From: Acidimicrobiales bacterium
GTDB lineage: Bacteria; Actinomycetota; Acidimicrobiia; Acidimicrobiales; MedAcidi-G1
NCBI GenBank assembly: GCA_029577135.1
Contig: JARQPW010000004.1
Coordinates: 29,706 to 93,705, forward strand
Reading direction: 5' to 3'
DNA: 64,000 nt
This document shows, piece by piece, positions 31,386-40,646 of the stretch. Each line of letters starts with the position of its first letter. Position 1 is the stretch's first letter. Made by a program: the position numbers and the translations under genes. The notes under the pieces are model-generated. The model was not told the DNA's origin and made no database searches. It saw nothing but the letters and a program-made list of their open reading frames with translations.

Positions 31386-32176
31386 GTTGCCGGCGCCACC
31401 CGGACCGACCACCGACCGGCGTCACAGGCCAGCCGCAGGTCGAGCCCGTAGCAGTCCGCCAGGGTCTCGTCGGTGAGCACGTCCTCGAGCGGCCCGGCGG
31501 CGACGACCCGTCCGCCGGCCAGCATCAGGCAGTGGCTGAACCCGGGCGGGATCTCCTCAACGTGGTGGGTGACGAACGCCATCGGCGGAGTGTCGGCATC
31601 GGCTGCCAACGTCGCCAGGGTGCCGACCAACTCCACGCGGCCTCCCAGGTCGAGGGCCGCCGTCGGCTCGTCGAGCAGCAGTAGCTCCGGGTCGGTCATG
31701 AGTGTGCGAGCCAGCAGCACCCGCTGCCGCTCGCCCGACGAGAGCGTGCCGAAGGCATGGTCGCCCCGGTCGCCGCACCCCACCTGCTTGAGCAGTTCCC
31801 GGGCCCGTTCGCGGTCGGCGTCGTCGTACTCGTGCCACCAGGGTTCGAGGGCACCGAACCGGGCCGTCATGACCACGTCGGCGGCGCCGATGCCAGGACG
31901 CAACGAGTCGGCCAGTGCGGCGGCTGCGTACCCGATGCGGCGTCGCAACATCCGGGTGTCGCTGCGGCCCAGGGTCGCGCCGAGGACGTGGACGGCCCCC
32001 TCGGAGGGGTGCAGCTGCAGGGCCGCCAATCGCAGCAGGGTACTCTTGCCCGATCCGTTGGGACCGAGCACCACCCAGTGCTGTCCGGGCTCGATCCGCC
32101 AGTCGACCCGGTCGAGCAGCAAGGTGTCGCCCTGCCGGACGGACACGCCGTCCAGGTGCAGTACGGGTTCGCTCAC
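31382..32176 (-). CDS. ABC transporter ATP-binding protein
   Basis: This is a 264 aa single-domain ABC ATPase: Walker A GPNGSGKST (about residue 40), a Q-loop region in RRIGYAAAALADSLRPG without an obvious Gln, signature LSSGERQRVLLARTL, Walker B ELLLLDEPTAALD and H-loop MAFVTHHVEEI. The form is like stand-alone ATPases of iron or molybdate-type importers (ModF/YlmA-like), with a tail LADCYGLDLRLACDAGRWSV. No permease or binding protein is adjacent; it is translationally coupled to thiN. It might serve the distant zinc permease, but nothing in sequence links them. The start GTG 32176 is supported by TAAGGT 7 nt upstream. Confidence 0.88.
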   Translation of the reverse strand: MSEPVLHLDGVSVRQGDTLLLDRVDWRIEPGQHWVVLGPNGSGKSTLLRLAALQLHPSEGAVHVLGATLGRSDTRMLRRRIGYAAAALADSLRPGIGAADVVMTARFGALEPWWHEYDDADRERARELLKQVGCGDRGDHAFGTLSSGERQRVLLARTLMTDPELLLLDEPTAALDLGGRVELVGTLATLAADADTPPMAFVTHHVEEIPPGFSHCLMLAGGRVVAAGPLEDVLTDETLADCYGLDLRLACDAGRWSVRVAPAT

Positions 32177-32183
32177 GTCCAAA

Positions 32184-32189
32184 ACCTTA
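32184..32189 (-). promoter_or_regulatory. -10 hexamer TAAGGT for the ABC ATPase-thiN operon
   Basis: Minus-strand TAAGGT is 7 nt from GTG 32176. It sits in the 24 bp gap after the tauE-like gene, so this operon can be transcribed on its own. Confidence 0.55.
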
Positions 32190-32200
32190 CGAGAGTGCGC

Positions 32201-32917
32201 TCAGGCGAGCGAGCGGACGAGGAGGGTGACGGCGGCGACCGTGGACAACGCATAGACGGCCGTTGTGGTCCGACCGGCGTCGATGTGGGAACGCAGGGGT
32301 CCCGACAGCAGCGCGCCGGCGATAACGCCAGGCATCAGCCAGGCGGCGATGACCAGGTCGTCGACGCCGAACTGGCCGCCCAGTGCCAGTGCCACCACCG
32401 ACAGCGATGTCCCGACAAGGAAGTAGGGGGACATGGTCGCCCGGAAGGCGGGCCCCGGCAGGTCGCTCAGCACCATGGCCACGGGCGGTCCGCCCACGCC
32501 GACCGTGGTTCCCATGAAGCCGCTGGTCGTGCCGGCGGCGAACAGCGTGCCCCGGTTTCGACGGGGGTGCATCCCACATGCCTTGAGCGCCACTGCGCCG
32601 AGCAGGAGCACCCCGAAGAGCACACCCAGCCTGTCCTTGGAGACCAGGTTGAGGGCCACGACGCCGCCGACGATGCCCGGCAGGCGGCCGGTCAGGGACC
32701 AGCCCAGAGCCTCGCCGTCGACGTGGCCCCGCTCCCGGCAGGTCAGCATGGCGTTGAGGACCGGGTTGATCATCAGAACCGGGCCGGGCACGAAGCCCGG
32801 GTTGACGAGGGCGAGGATCGGGACGGCGAAGAGGTTGGCCCCGAACCCGATGGCTCCCTGGATGACACAGCCGACCAGGTAGACGAGCATTCCGACGGCG
32901 GTCTCGAACGGGGTCAT
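32201..32917 (-). CDS. TauE/SafE-family sulfite/organosulfonate exporter-like membrane protein
   Basis: This is a 238 aa polytopic membrane protein of the TauE/SafE (DUF81) family, seven to eight predicted helices. The two half-repeats start YLVGCVIQGAIGFGANLFAVPIL and TSGFMGTTVGVGGPPVAMVL, whose Gly/Pro-rich GxGGP-type loops are family hallmarks. Relatives export sulfite, sulfoacetate or similar anions. Its ATG overlaps the upstream ABC exporter gene by 4 bp (ATGA), so it is the last gene of the marR operon. It may help expel the same toxic compound, or its product. Confidence 0.85.
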   Translation of the reverse strand: MTPFETAVGMLVYLVGCVIQGAIGFGANLFAVPILALVNPGFVPGPVLMINPVLNAMLTCRERGHVDGEALGWSLTGRLPGIVGGVVALNLVSKDRLGVLFGVLLLGAVALKACGMHPRRNRGTLFAAGTTSGFMGTTVGVGGPPVAMVLSDLPGPAFRATMSPYFLVGTSLSVVALALGGQFGVDDLVIAAWLMPGVIAGALLSGPLRSHIDAGRTTTAVYALSTVAAVTLLVRSLA

Positions 32918-34839
32918 GGCGCCGTCTCGGCGGACGTCTGCGCCATCCAGGTCCCGTGCATCGCCGCATACTGCCCGCCCAGCGCCACGAGTTCCGCATG
33001 AGACCCGATCTCGGCGATCCTCCCCCCGTCCACGACGGCGATGCGGTCGGCACGCAGCACCGTTGCGAGGCGGTGCGCGATGATCACCGCCGTGCGGCCC
33101 TCAAGCACTGTGTCGAGCGCATGCTCGATGACTGCCTCGGAGAGCAGGTCCAGGTTCGACGTGGCCTCGTCCAGCACCAGCATGCGAGGCTTTGACAGGA
33201 ACACGCGGGCCAGGGCCAGCAACTGCCGCTCGCCGGCCGACAGCGAGGCGCCGCGCTCATGGACCGGCGAGTCGATGCCGGCCGGGAGGCGGTCGAGCAG
33301 TCGGTCGAGGCCGACGGCGGTGCAGGCGGCATGCACCTCGTCCTCGTCGGCGTCCGGACGGGCGAACGCCACATTCTGCCGGATCGACCCATTGAACAGG
33401 AACGGCTCCTGGGGGACGACGCCCACCTGACGGCGTAGCGACTCGAGCGTGACGTCGCGCAGGTCGTGGCCGTCGAGACGGACGTGGCCGAAGTCGGGGT
33501 CATAGAAGCGGGTGACCAGTTTGGCGACCGTGGACTTGCCGGCGCCGGTGGGGCCGACCACGGCCAGGACCTCGCCGGGCGCCACTTCCAGATCGACCTC
33601 GCGCAGGACGAGGTGGTCGGGGTCGTAGCCGAACGTGACCGAGTCGAGCACCAGGTGGCCCTCGACGGGAGGCAGGTCGTGTGCGTCGTGCCGCTCGGGG
33701 ACAGTGGGTTCGGTGCCGAGCACGCCCCGCAACTTCGTGATGGCGGCGCTGCCCTGCTGGTACTGGTTGAACAGCTGCACCAGGGTCTGGATCGGGGCGA
33801 AGAACGAGGTCAGGAACAGCAGGAAGGCGACCATCTCGCCGAGGCTGAGCTCGTTGCGTAGCACCATGCGGCCGCCGACCAGGAGGATCACGGCCTGCGA
33901 AACGATCCCGAAGGCCTCGGTGCCCGGCCCGTAGAGCGCCTGCGCTCGGCTGGTGGTGAGGTTGGCGTCGAGGTGGGCGCCGACGATGTTGTGATGGCGA
34001 ACGGTGTTGTGGCGGCGCCGGTTGAAGGCGGTGATGAGCCGGATGCCGTCGAGGCCCTCGGAAAGGTCGGCGAGCACATCGGAGATGCAGTCCCGAACCC
34101 GCAGGTAGCCGACCTGCGAGACCCGGCGGAACCAGAGCGTGAGGAGCACGTTCACCGGGACCACGACGGCGAGGCAGACCAGCGCCAGGGTGGGGTTCAG
34201 CACGAGCAGGTAGACGGTGACCACGACGAGGGTCATGCCCTGCACGACGAACTGGATCAGGCCCTCCTGGAACAGCACGGTCAGCGCCTCGATGTCGCTG
34301 GTCATCCGGGTCATCAGCACCCCGGAGCGCTCGGCGGTGAAGAAGCCCAGCGACTGTCGCTGGAAGTGGCTGAACACCCGGACCCGCAGCTCGTAGACGA
34401 GGCGCTCGCCGATGCGGCCGGTGAAGGCGGTGCGCAGGGCGGTGGCGAGTGCGGCCAGCACGACCGATCCGACGAACACGAGGGCGACGTTCAAGAGTAC
34501 GCCGGTGTCCTTGGCGAGCACGCCCCGGTCGATGCCGCGTTGCATGAGCAGCGGACCGAGGTGCATCAGGGCCGATTCGACGACGACCAGCAGGACGGCG
34601 AGGGCCAGTCCGGCGGCGTGGGGGCGCAGAAAGGTGCGGAGCCCGAAGGGCCGCCGGTCCCAGCGGCTGTGCGAGAAGTCGACGACCGGATCGGGGTGCT
34701 CGGGCTCGTGCTCCAGGACGGCCTCGACCCGACCGGCGAGGTCGCCGGGCACGTCGGCGAACGGCAGTCCGGCGTCGGCGTTGGCCTGCATCGACGAGGG
34801 CCCGATCGAGAAGCGGCCCCCCGGGTGTCCGAAGCCCAT
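32914..34839 (-). CDS. ABC exporter half-transporter (permease-ATPase), canonical ATPase site
   Basis: This is a 641 aa fused ABC exporter subunit: an N-terminal about 60 residue extension, a six-helix transmembrane domain (RPHAAGLALAVLLVVVESALMHL onwards), then an NBD with Walker A GPTGAGKST, Q-loop VPQEPFLFNGSI, signature SLSAGERQLLALARVF (SAGE in place of SGGQ), Walker B MLVLDEATSNLD with the catalytic Glu, and IAHRLATVL. It overlaps the next subunit by one base (stop/start) and the TauE gene by 4 bp. Together with its partner it probably forms a heterodimeric multidrug or lipid exporter under MarR control. Confidence 0.92.
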   Translation of the reverse strand: MGFGHPGGRFSIGPSSMQANADAGLPFADVPGDLAGRVEAVLEHEPEHPDPVVDFSHSRWDRRPFGLRTFLRPHAAGLALAVLLVVVESALMHLGPLLMQRGIDRGVLAKDTGVLLNVALVFVGSVVLAALATALRTAFTGRIGERLVYELRVRVFSHFQRQSLGFFTAERSGVLMTRMTSDIEALTVLFQEGLIQFVVQGMTLVVVTVYLLVLNPTLALVCLAVVVPVNVLLTLWFRRVSQVGYLRVRDCISDVLADLSEGLDGIRLITAFNRRRHNTVRHHNIVGAHLDANLTTSRAQALYGPGTEAFGIVSQAVILLVGGRMVLRNELSLGEMVAFLLFLTSFFAPIQTLVQLFNQYQQGSAAITKLRGVLGTEPTVPERHDAHDLPPVEGHLVLDSVTFGYDPDHLVLREVDLEVAPGEVLAVVGPTGAGKSTVAKLVTRFYDPDFGHVRLDGHDLRDVTLESLRRQVGVVPQEPFLFNGSIRQNVAFARPDADEDEVHAACTAVGLDRLLDRLPAGIDSPVHERGASLSAGERQLLALARVFLSKPRMLVLDEATSNLDLLSEAVIEHALDTVLEGRTAVIIAHRLATVLRADRIAVVDGGRIAEIGSHAELVALGGQYAAMHGTWMAQTSAETAP

Positions 34840-36707
34840 CAGGAGGCCCCGTTCCCGTCGTGCCCATCGTCTCCCGACGCCAGGATGGCGGCGTAGCGGG
34901 GCTCAGTCGCCAGCAGTTCGGCGTGGGTGCCCGAGGCGGCGACGCTCCCGTGCTCGAGGAGCACCACCCGGTCGACGAGGGCGATGGTCGACAACCGGTG
35001 GGCGATCACGATCGTGGTCCGGTCGGCCAACAGGTCGCGAAGCGCCCCGTGGATGTCCTCCTCGACCTGCACATCGACGGCGCTGGTGGCGTCGTCCAGC
35101 ACGAGGATGCGGGGGTTCGCCAGGAGGCTGCGGGCGAGGGCGATGCGCTGGCGCTGGCCGCCCGAGAGCGTGTAGCCGCGCTCGCCGACCACCTCGTCAT
35201 AGCCGTCGGCCAACTCGCAGACGAACCCGTGGGCCTGGGCGGCGGTGGCCGCCTGCACGATGTCGTCCAGCGGGGCGTCGGGCCGGCCGAAGGCGATGTT
35301 GTCCCGGATCGACTCGGAGAACAGGAACGGCTCGTCAGTGACCTGGTTGGCGTGGTGGCGCAGGCTGGCCAGCGTGAGGTCCCGCACGTCGTTTCCGTCG
35401 AGCAGCACGGCGCCGGCATCCACGTCGTAGAAGCGGCACAGCAGGCGGGCGACCGTGGTCTTGCCGCATCCGGTGCGACCGACGAGGGCGACGGTCTCGC
35501 CGGGATCCACGACCAGGTCGAAGCCGTCGAGCACCGGCGGGGCGTCGGGATCGGCGCCGGGGTAGGCGAATCGCACGTCCCGGAACTCGACCCGGCCGGT
35601 CGGTTCCAGGAGGTGCCGGGCGCCGGGCCGGTCGGCGACGGCCGGCACCTCGTCGAGGATCTCGAAGATGCGCTGCGAGGAGGCGGCCGCCCGCTGCGCC
35701 TGAAGCAGCATGAAGCCCAGCATCCGGAACGGGACGGCGATCATGATCACGTAGCTGCTGAACGCCAGCAGGGCACCGATGCCGATGCGGCCCTCGATCG
35801 CCAGCCAGCCGCCGTAGAGCAGGATCGACGCCATCCCGAGGCGGGGGAGTGCCTCGATCAGGGGGTTGAAGCGTGCCCGGGCGTCGACGAGGGCGGTGGC
35901 CGACCAGCGCAGCCGCTGGGCCGCCCGGGACAGCAGGGCGATCTGTTCGGCCTCGGCGGCGAAGGACTTCACCACCCGGGTGCCGCTGAGGTTCTCGTCG
36001 ACCACCATGGCGACCTCGGCCATGCGGCCCTGTGTGATCCAAGACAGGGGGAACACCAGGTCCCGCATCCGTTGACCCAACACGAACACGAACGGCATGG
36101 TCGCCACGGCCAGCAGGGTGAGGGGCACGTGGATGCTCAGCATGAAGCCGACGGCCAGCACGAAGCTCAGCATCGAGAGCCCGACCAGCGGCCCGAAGGC
36201 AAGCAGCAGTTGGATCGAGCGGATGTCGGAGTTGGCCCGGGAGATGACCTCGCCGGCCGCCACCCGGTCGTAGAACGAGAACGAGAGCCGGGTCAGGTGC
36301 TCGTAGATGATCGAGCGCAGGTCGGTCTCGATGTGGAAGGCGACCCAGAACAGCAGGTAGCGGTAGGCGAACCGCAGGCCGAAGGCGGCGACGGCGATGG
36401 CTACCAGTGCCCAGACGTGTGCCTCGAGGCTGCCGGAGCGCTGGTCGAGCGCCACGTCGACGGCGTGTCGCAGCACCATCGGCACCGAGACCTGGAGGGT
36501 GAGGCCGGCGACGCCGCATGCGAGCGTGGCACCGAAGGTGAGGCGATGGGCTGTGAGCAGGGGCAGCAGTCGCCTGAACCAGCCCTTGTCGCGGTCGGGG
36601 TCGGGCCTGGCGGCGGGGGGCGGGTAGCGGTCCTCGACGGCGAGGGGTTCGAACCCGGGGTCGTCGCTGGAACTCGCGTCGGCGACCGTCGAGTCGGTCC
36701 CGTTCAC
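34839..36707 (-). CDS. ABC exporter half-transporter (permease-ATPase), degenerate catalytic site
   Basis: This is a 622 aa partner of the downstream subunit. After an acidic, Pro-rich tail comes the six-helix domain (FGATLACGVAGLTLQVSVPMVLRHAVD onwards). The NBD has Walker A GRTGCGKTT, signature TLSGGQRQRIALARSL, Walker B ILVLDDATSAVD and IAHRLSTI. The residue after the Walker B Asp is Asp, not Glu, and the Q-loop reads NQVTDEPFLF. One consensus and one degenerate ATPase site is the hallmark of heterodimeric exporters (TM287/288, BmrCD type). It overlaps marR by 4 bp. Confidence 0.92.
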   Translation of the reverse strand: MNGTDSTVADASSSDDPGFEPLAVEDRYPPPAARPDPDRDKGWFRRLLPLLTAHRLTFGATLACGVAGLTLQVSVPMVLRHAVDVALDQRSGSLEAHVWALVAIAVAAFGLRFAYRYLLFWVAFHIETDLRSIIYEHLTRLSFSFYDRVAAGEVISRANSDIRSIQLLLAFGPLVGLSMLSFVLAVGFMLSIHVPLTLLAVATMPFVFVLGQRMRDLVFPLSWITQGRMAEVAMVVDENLSGTRVVKSFAAEAEQIALLSRAAQRLRWSATALVDARARFNPLIEALPRLGMASILLYGGWLAIEGRIGIGALLAFSSYVIMIAVPFRMLGFMLLQAQRAAASSQRIFEILDEVPAVADRPGARHLLEPTGRVEFRDVRFAYPGADPDAPPVLDGFDLVVDPGETVALVGRTGCGKTTVARLLCRFYDVDAGAVLLDGNDVRDLTLASLRHHANQVTDEPFLFSESIRDNIAFGRPDAPLDDIVQAATAAQAHGFVCELADGYDEVVGERGYTLSGGQRQRIALARSLLANPRILVLDDATSAVDVQVEEDIHGALRDLLADRTTIVIAHRLSTIALVDRVVLLEHGSVAASGTHAELLATEPRYAAILASGDDGHDGNGAS

Positions 36708-37147
36708 CGGTTGTCGGCTTCGCGGTGCCGGCGGATGGCCTCGTCGGCCAGTTCCAGTCCGCGCACCGCCTCCGCGGCCTCCTCCTCGTCGAGGTGGCTG
36801 GCCAGTTCGGCCAGGCAGGCGACCACGGCGTTGTCGGCGGCCTCGAGGGCGTCGTGGCCGTCGCGGGTGAGGAGGAAATCGATGCGGCGACCGTCCTCCG
36901 GGTCCTTCCTGCGTTCGACGTAGCCGCGGCTGACGAGCCCGTCGACCAGCGCCGTGACCGAAGGTCCGCTCACGGTGAGGCGCTGTGCGAGGTCGGCGTG
37001 GGCGGTTCCGCCGTCGTCGAGGAAGGCGAGCAGGCGGTACTGGGGGAGGCTGAGGTCGGTCTCGGCCAGTCCGACCGTGACGAAACGGGCCAGCCGGGCC
37101 GCCGCCCGGGCGGCCACGACGCCTCGGGCATGTGGGTCCGCAGCCAT
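36704..37147 (-). CDS. MarR family transcriptional regulator
   Basis: This is a 147 aa winged-helix regulator: ARFVTVGLAETDLSLPQYRLLAFLDDGGTAHADLAQRLTVSGPSVTALVDGLVSRGYVERRKDPEDGRRIDFLLT covers the MarR DNA-binding domain, including the wing DPEDGRR. It is the first gene of a four-gene overlapping operon (marR, two ABC half-exporters, tauE-like), so it probably represses its own operon and responds to an exported compound. The start at ATG 37147 (MAADPHARG) is supported by TACCCT 6 nt upstream; residues encoded further upstream are not family-like. No clear inverted repeat was picked out in the 217 bp gap to the divergent CNNM gene. Confidence 0.9.
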   Translation of the reverse strand: MAADPHARGVVAARAAARLARFVTVGLAETDLSLPQYRLLAFLDDGGTAHADLAQRLTVSGPSVTALVDGLVSRGYVERRKDPEDGRRIDFLLTRDGHDALEAADNAVVACLAELASHLDEEEAAEAVRGLELADEAIRRHREADNR

Positions 37148-37153
37148 CGGCCG

Positions 37154-37159
37154 AGGGTA
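37154..37159 (-). promoter_or_regulatory. -10 hexamer TACCCT for the marR operon
   Basis: Minus-strand TACCCT is 6 nt from ATG 37147 and fixes the start of marR well inside a longer open frame. Confidence 0.6.
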
Positions 37160-37348
37160 CCGAAGCCCGTCGGCCCGGCTCCTACCGGAGAAACCGGGCA
37201 CGGCCGCGGGCACTGTGGTGGACTGGCGGCGATGGACGGGGGGACGAGGACACTCCGGGGAAGGGGCCTCCGTCGTCGACCGCGTGATCGAGGAGTCCTA
37301 GCACCTTGGGCCTGGTGGCTGCTGATCCGACGATCGGGGGTTCGGGGC

Positions 37349-37354
37349 TAGGCT
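37349..37354 (+). promoter_or_regulatory. -10 hexamer TAGGCT for the CNNM pair
   Basis: TAGGCT lies 10 nt before ATG 37365, so the transcript would have at most a few leader bases. Confidence 0.45.
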
Positions 37355-37364
37355 TTCACCTGCG

Positions 37365-38666
37365 ATGGCACTCCTTCCGGGCCTGGTGGCCGTGGCCCTG
37401 CTGCTGGCCGTCAACGCCTTCTTCGTCGCCGCCGAGTTCAGCCTGGTCGCCGTCGACCGCGCTCACATCGAAGCATCGGCCGAGGCCGGCCACCGGGGCG
37501 ACGCCCGCATCCGCGGCCTCCTGCGCCGCCTCACCCCGACCATGTCGGGCTGCCAGTTCGGTATCACCGTGGCAGCCCTGCTGCTGGGATTCGTGGCCGA
37601 ACCCACAATGGCCCGACTGCTCACCGGCGAGGCGCACGCCACCGGACTGAGCGTCGCCGCCGCCATCGCAGCGGCGACCGTCCTCCACCTGGTGCTCGGC
37701 GAACAAGTCCCCAAGTACCACGCCCTCGCCGCCCCCGAGGCGACCGCCCGCCGCCTGGCGCGGCCCCTCGCGGCCTACAGCACTGTCACCCGCCCGCTGA
37801 TCACCGGACTGAACCGGTCCGCCAATGCCGTGGCCCGACGGCTGGGCGTCGAGACCCGCGACCAGATCTCGACCTCCCGGACCCGCGATGAACTCGAGGA
37901 CCTGATCCGCCAGTCGGGCACGGAAGGCAGCCTCGACCAGGAAGAAGCGAACCTTCTCTGGCGGTCGATCCGCTTCGGCGAGAAGACCGCCTCCGACATC
38001 CTGACCCCCCGTGTCGACGTCGTGCCGCTGCGCCGCAACGACACGGCCGCCACCCTGGCCCAACGGTCGATGGCGACCGGCTATTCGCGGTTCCCCGTCG
38101 TGGGCGAGGACCTCGACGACGTGCTCGGGGTCGTCCACGTCAAGGCCGTCTACGGGGTACCCGCCGACGAACGACCCACCACACCGGTCGAGACCCTCAT
38201 GCGGGACGTTCCCTTCGTTCCCGAGACGCGGCCCCTCGACAACCTGTTCGCCGACCTCCGCTCGGGTCGCGGCCAGATGGCGATGATCGTCGACGAGCAC
38301 GGCGGCACTGCCGGCATCGTCACCATGGAGGACCTCCTCGAAGAGATCGTCGGTGCCATCGACGACGAGCACGACCGGTCGCTTCCCCGCACCAACGTCG
38401 AGGACTCCGGTAGCGACATCGTCTCCGGTCGCCTCAACCTCGACGAGGTGTTCGAGGCCACCGGTTTCGAGGTGCCGGAGGGCCCCTACGAGACTCTCGC
38501 CGGCTACGTCCTGGCCCGCCTCGGCCACCTGCCCCAGCCCAGTGAGATGGTCGAGGAGGACGGCTGGCGGGTCGAGGTGGTCGCCGTGGTCGGCCGCAGG
38601 ATCGCGACGCTGCGGGTCGTTGCCCTCGAGGAACCAGAAGCAACGCCCGGGGGGCCCTCCTCGTGA
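37365..38666 (+). CDS. CNNM/CorC-HlyC family membrane protein (DUF21-CBS-CorC)
   Basis: This is a 433 aa protein of the CNNM/CorB group, linked to magnesium or cobalt efflux and formerly called hemolysin-like. The N-terminal DUF21 membrane domain reads VAVALLLAVNAFFVAAEFSLVAVDRAHIE, with three more helices and the VLGEQVPKYHAL loop. Two CBS repeats follow (ILTPRVDVVPLRRNDT; MAMIVDEHGGTAGIVTMEDLLEEIVG), then a C-terminal CorC_HlyC domain (SGRLNLDEVFEATGFEVPEGPYETLAGYVL). It overlaps the second, shorter paralogue by GTGA, so the two are co-translated and may form a heteromer. Confidence 0.92.
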   Translation: MALLPGLVAVALLLAVNAFFVAAEFSLVAVDRAHIEASAEAGHRGDARIRGLLRRLTPTMSGCQFGITVAALLLGFVAEPTMARLLTGEAHATGLSVAAAIAAATVLHLVLGEQVPKYHALAAPEATARRLARPLAAYSTVTRPLITGLNRSANAVARRLGVETRDQISTSRTRDELEDLIRQSGTEGSLDQEEANLLWRSIRFGEKTASDILTPRVDVVPLRRNDTAATLAQRSMATGYSRFPVVGEDLDDVLGVVHVKAVYGVPADERPTTPVETLMRDVPFVPETRPLDNLFADLRSGRGQMAMIVDEHGGTAGIVTMEDLLEEIVGAIDDEHDRSLPRTNVEDSGSDIVSGRLNLDEVFEATGFEVPEGPYETLAGYVLARLGHLPQPSEMVEEDGWRVEVVAVVGRRIATLRVVALEEPEATPGGPSS

Positions 38667-39709
38667 CCGTCCTCGCCCTCCTTGCCGTGGCCCTGCTGGT
38701 GGCTGTCAACGCCGTGTTCGTCGCCGTCGAGTTCGCACTGCTCGCATCCAGCGACGTCCGCCTCGAGTCCGATGTCGAAGAGGGTCGCCGTGGTGCCGCA
38801 CGAGCGCTGCTTGCTCGCACAGACCTCCGGCAACAGCTCTCCGGTGCCCAGTTGGGCATCACGGCCAGCAGCGTCGCCCTCGGCGTGCTCGCCGAACCGG
38901 CAATCGGGCGCCTGCTCGAGCCCCTGATCTACGACAGCGGTGTCCCGACCGGCGTCGCATCCACCACGAGCCTGGCCGTCGCCCTCGGCCTGGCGGCGAT
39001 CGTCCAGATGCTCCTCGGCGAACTGGTCCCGAAGAACGTCGCCATCGCCGACCCGGAACGCACGCTGCGGGCGCTGGTCGGCCCACACGGCGCCTTCGTC
39101 CTCGTGCTGCGTCCAGCCATCTGGTCGCTCGACTGGCTGGTGGGGTTGTTCGTTCGGGCGACCGGCCGCACCCCGGTCGACCGGATCGAACACGAGACCG
39201 GCGTGGAGGAACTGGCCGTCATGCTCGACGCCTCCTGGCAGGCCGGCCTGCTCGAGTCCTTCGAGCACGAACTGCTGGCGGGAGCACTCGACCTCGGCAG
39301 CCGCTCGGTGGCGACCGTGATGATCCCGCGGTCCCGCGTCGTGACCGTCGACCGGCGCATGACCCTGGCCGAGGTCGAGCGGGTCATCGTCGAGAGCGGC
39401 CACTCGCGCCTGCCGGTGGCGGCTTCCGGTTCCGACGACCTGCTGGGGGTGCTGCTGGCCAAGGACCTGCTCCGCCTCCCGGTCGAGGCCCAGGGTGAGC
39501 CCGTGCCCCTCGAGGTCATCCGGCAGATGCTCGTGGTTCCACCCGGCCTGATGCTCGAGGACGTACTGCTCCGAATGAGGAGCGAACGCAACCACCTGGC
39601 CGTCGTGTGCGACTCCGGGGACCGCACCCTCGGCGTCCTCACCATGGAGGATGTCCTGGAGGAGTTGGTGGGGGACATCAGCGACGAGACGGACACTCCC
39701 CGCGCGTGA
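38663..39709 (+). CDS. CNNM family membrane protein lacking the CorC domain
   Basis: This is a 348 aa paralogue of the preceding gene. DUF21 (LLVAVNAVFVAVEFALLASSDVRLE, LGELVPKNVAIADPE) and two CBS repeats (MIPRSRVVTVDRRMTLAEVERVI; LAVVCDSGDRTLGVLTMEDVLEELVGDISDE) are present, but the chain ends there with no CorC_HlyC domain. The GTG start overlaps the upstream stop by 4 bp. A full-length plus short CNNM tandem is common in actinobacteria and suggests an obligate pair. The transported ion is not evident from the sequence. Confidence 0.9.
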   Translation: MTVLALLAVALLVAVNAVFVAVEFALLASSDVRLESDVEEGRRGAARALLARTDLRQQLSGAQLGITASSVALGVLAEPAIGRLLEPLIYDSGVPTGVASTTSLAVALGLAAIVQMLLGELVPKNVAIADPERTLRALVGPHGAFVLVLRPAIWSLDWLVGLFVRATGRTPVDRIEHETGVEELAVMLDASWQAGLLESFEHELLAGALDLGSRSVATVMIPRSRVVTVDRRMTLAEVERVIVESGHSRLPVAASGSDDLLGVLLAKDLLRLPVEAQGEPVPLEVIRQMLVVPPGLMLEDVLLRMRSERNHLAVVCDSGDRTLGVLTMEDVLEELVGDISDETDTPRA

Positions 39710-39759
39710 CATCGCGCACAGCGTGATCAGGGTGCCCCCCTTTTTCGGGAAGACAGATA

Positions 39760-39765
39760 TATCCT
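39760..39765 (+). promoter_or_regulatory. -10 hexamer TATCCT for the M23 peptidase
   Basis: TATCCT is 6 nt before ATG 39772, in a locally AT-rich patch (AGATATAT) in otherwise GC-rich DNA. Confidence 0.6.
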
Positions 39766-39771
39766 GTCGCC

Positions 39772-40581
39772 ATGCCCCGGCTCATCGTCGCCTTTGCCGC
39801 GCTCCTGTTCGCCCTGACGACCTCCCCGGCCGCCGCTTCGGCGTTGCCTGACGGCGGCGAACTGCCGGCCGACGAGCGCTTCGCCGACCTGCGCCCGATC
39901 GTCGAAGCAGCCGGTGCTGCAGGCCTCCGCTCCTTCGACGGCATCGCCGTCGTCGAGGAACGCATCACCCGCACCAGCGAGGTCCTCGACGCCTACCGCC
40001 TCCGCCTCGACGTTGCTGCGCGCACGGTGATCGATGCCAACCAGATCATCGCCGAGCAGGTCGTCGGCGTCGACGAACTCCGCAACGAGTACGCAGCGGT
40101 GATCGACGGCCTCGGCGAGCGCGACCGCAAGCGCCTCGAGTCCGAGGCCGACGCCCGCAGCGGCACCTCGGCCATGATCCGCAAGGTCGCCTCCTCCGAC
40201 TGGGTCTGCCCGGTCGACGGCGAGATGGAATTCCGCGACTCCTGGGGCGAGCCCCGCTCCGGCGGCCGCAAGCACGACGGCGTCGACATCGTCGCCCGGT
40301 CGCGTACTCCACTGCTCGCGCCCGAGGCCGGCACGGTCACGTTCCGCTGGGACGTCATCGGCGGCCGGTCCTTCGAGCTGGTCACCCCCGATGGCGACTA
40401 CTACTTCGGCACCCACCTGCGCTCCTACGGCACCAAGGGCGAGGTCGAGGCCGGTGAGGTGATCGGCTATGTGGGTCGCACCGGCAACGCCGTCGGCTCA
40501 CACCTGCACTTCGAGTACCACCCGGGCGGCAGGGGCAACTCCGTCAACCCGTTCTTCCTGGTCGACACGCACTGTCGCTAG
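39772..40581 (+). CDS. Secreted M23-family peptidase (LytM-like)
   Basis: This is a 269 aa exported protein. A Sec signal peptide (MPRLIVAFAALLFALTTSPAAASA, cleavage about residue 24) is followed by a helical, possibly coiled region (residues 40-130) and a LytM zinc-peptidase domain: RSGGRKHDGVDIVA supplies His and Asp, VIGYVGRTGNAVGSHLHFEYHPGG supplies the HxH pair. The usual third-motif segment reads YYFGTHLRSY. It likely cleaves peptidoglycan cross-links or activates another cell-wall hydrolase. Cys residues flank the domain (WVCPVDGE and C-terminal DTHCR) and may form a disulfide. Confidence 0.9.
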   Translation: MPRLIVAFAALLFALTTSPAAASALPDGGELPADERFADLRPIVEAAGAAGLRSFDGIAVVEERITRTSEVLDAYRLRLDVAARTVIDANQIIAEQVVGVDELRNEYAAVIDGLGERDRKRLESEADARSGTSAMIRKVASSDWVCPVDGEMEFRDSWGEPRSGGRKHDGVDIVARSRTPLLAPEAGTVTFRWDVIGGRSFELVTPDGDYYFGTHLRSYGTKGEVEAGEVIGYVGRTGNAVGSHLHFEYHPGGRGNSVNPFFLVDTHCR

Positions 40582-40612
40582 GCGCTGTCGCCCACCACTG
40601 TCGTGAGCCGGT

Positions 40613-40631
40613 GTCGCCCCGGCAGGGCGAC
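40613..40631. terminator. Hairpin between convergent genes (bidirectional terminator candidate)
   Basis: A perfect 7-bp stem GTCGCCC/GGGCGAC with loop CGGCA sits in the 65 bp between the convergent M23 and fabI stop codons. It lacks a T-tract. Confidence 0.5.
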
Positions 40632-40646
40632 CGGAACAGGTGCGCC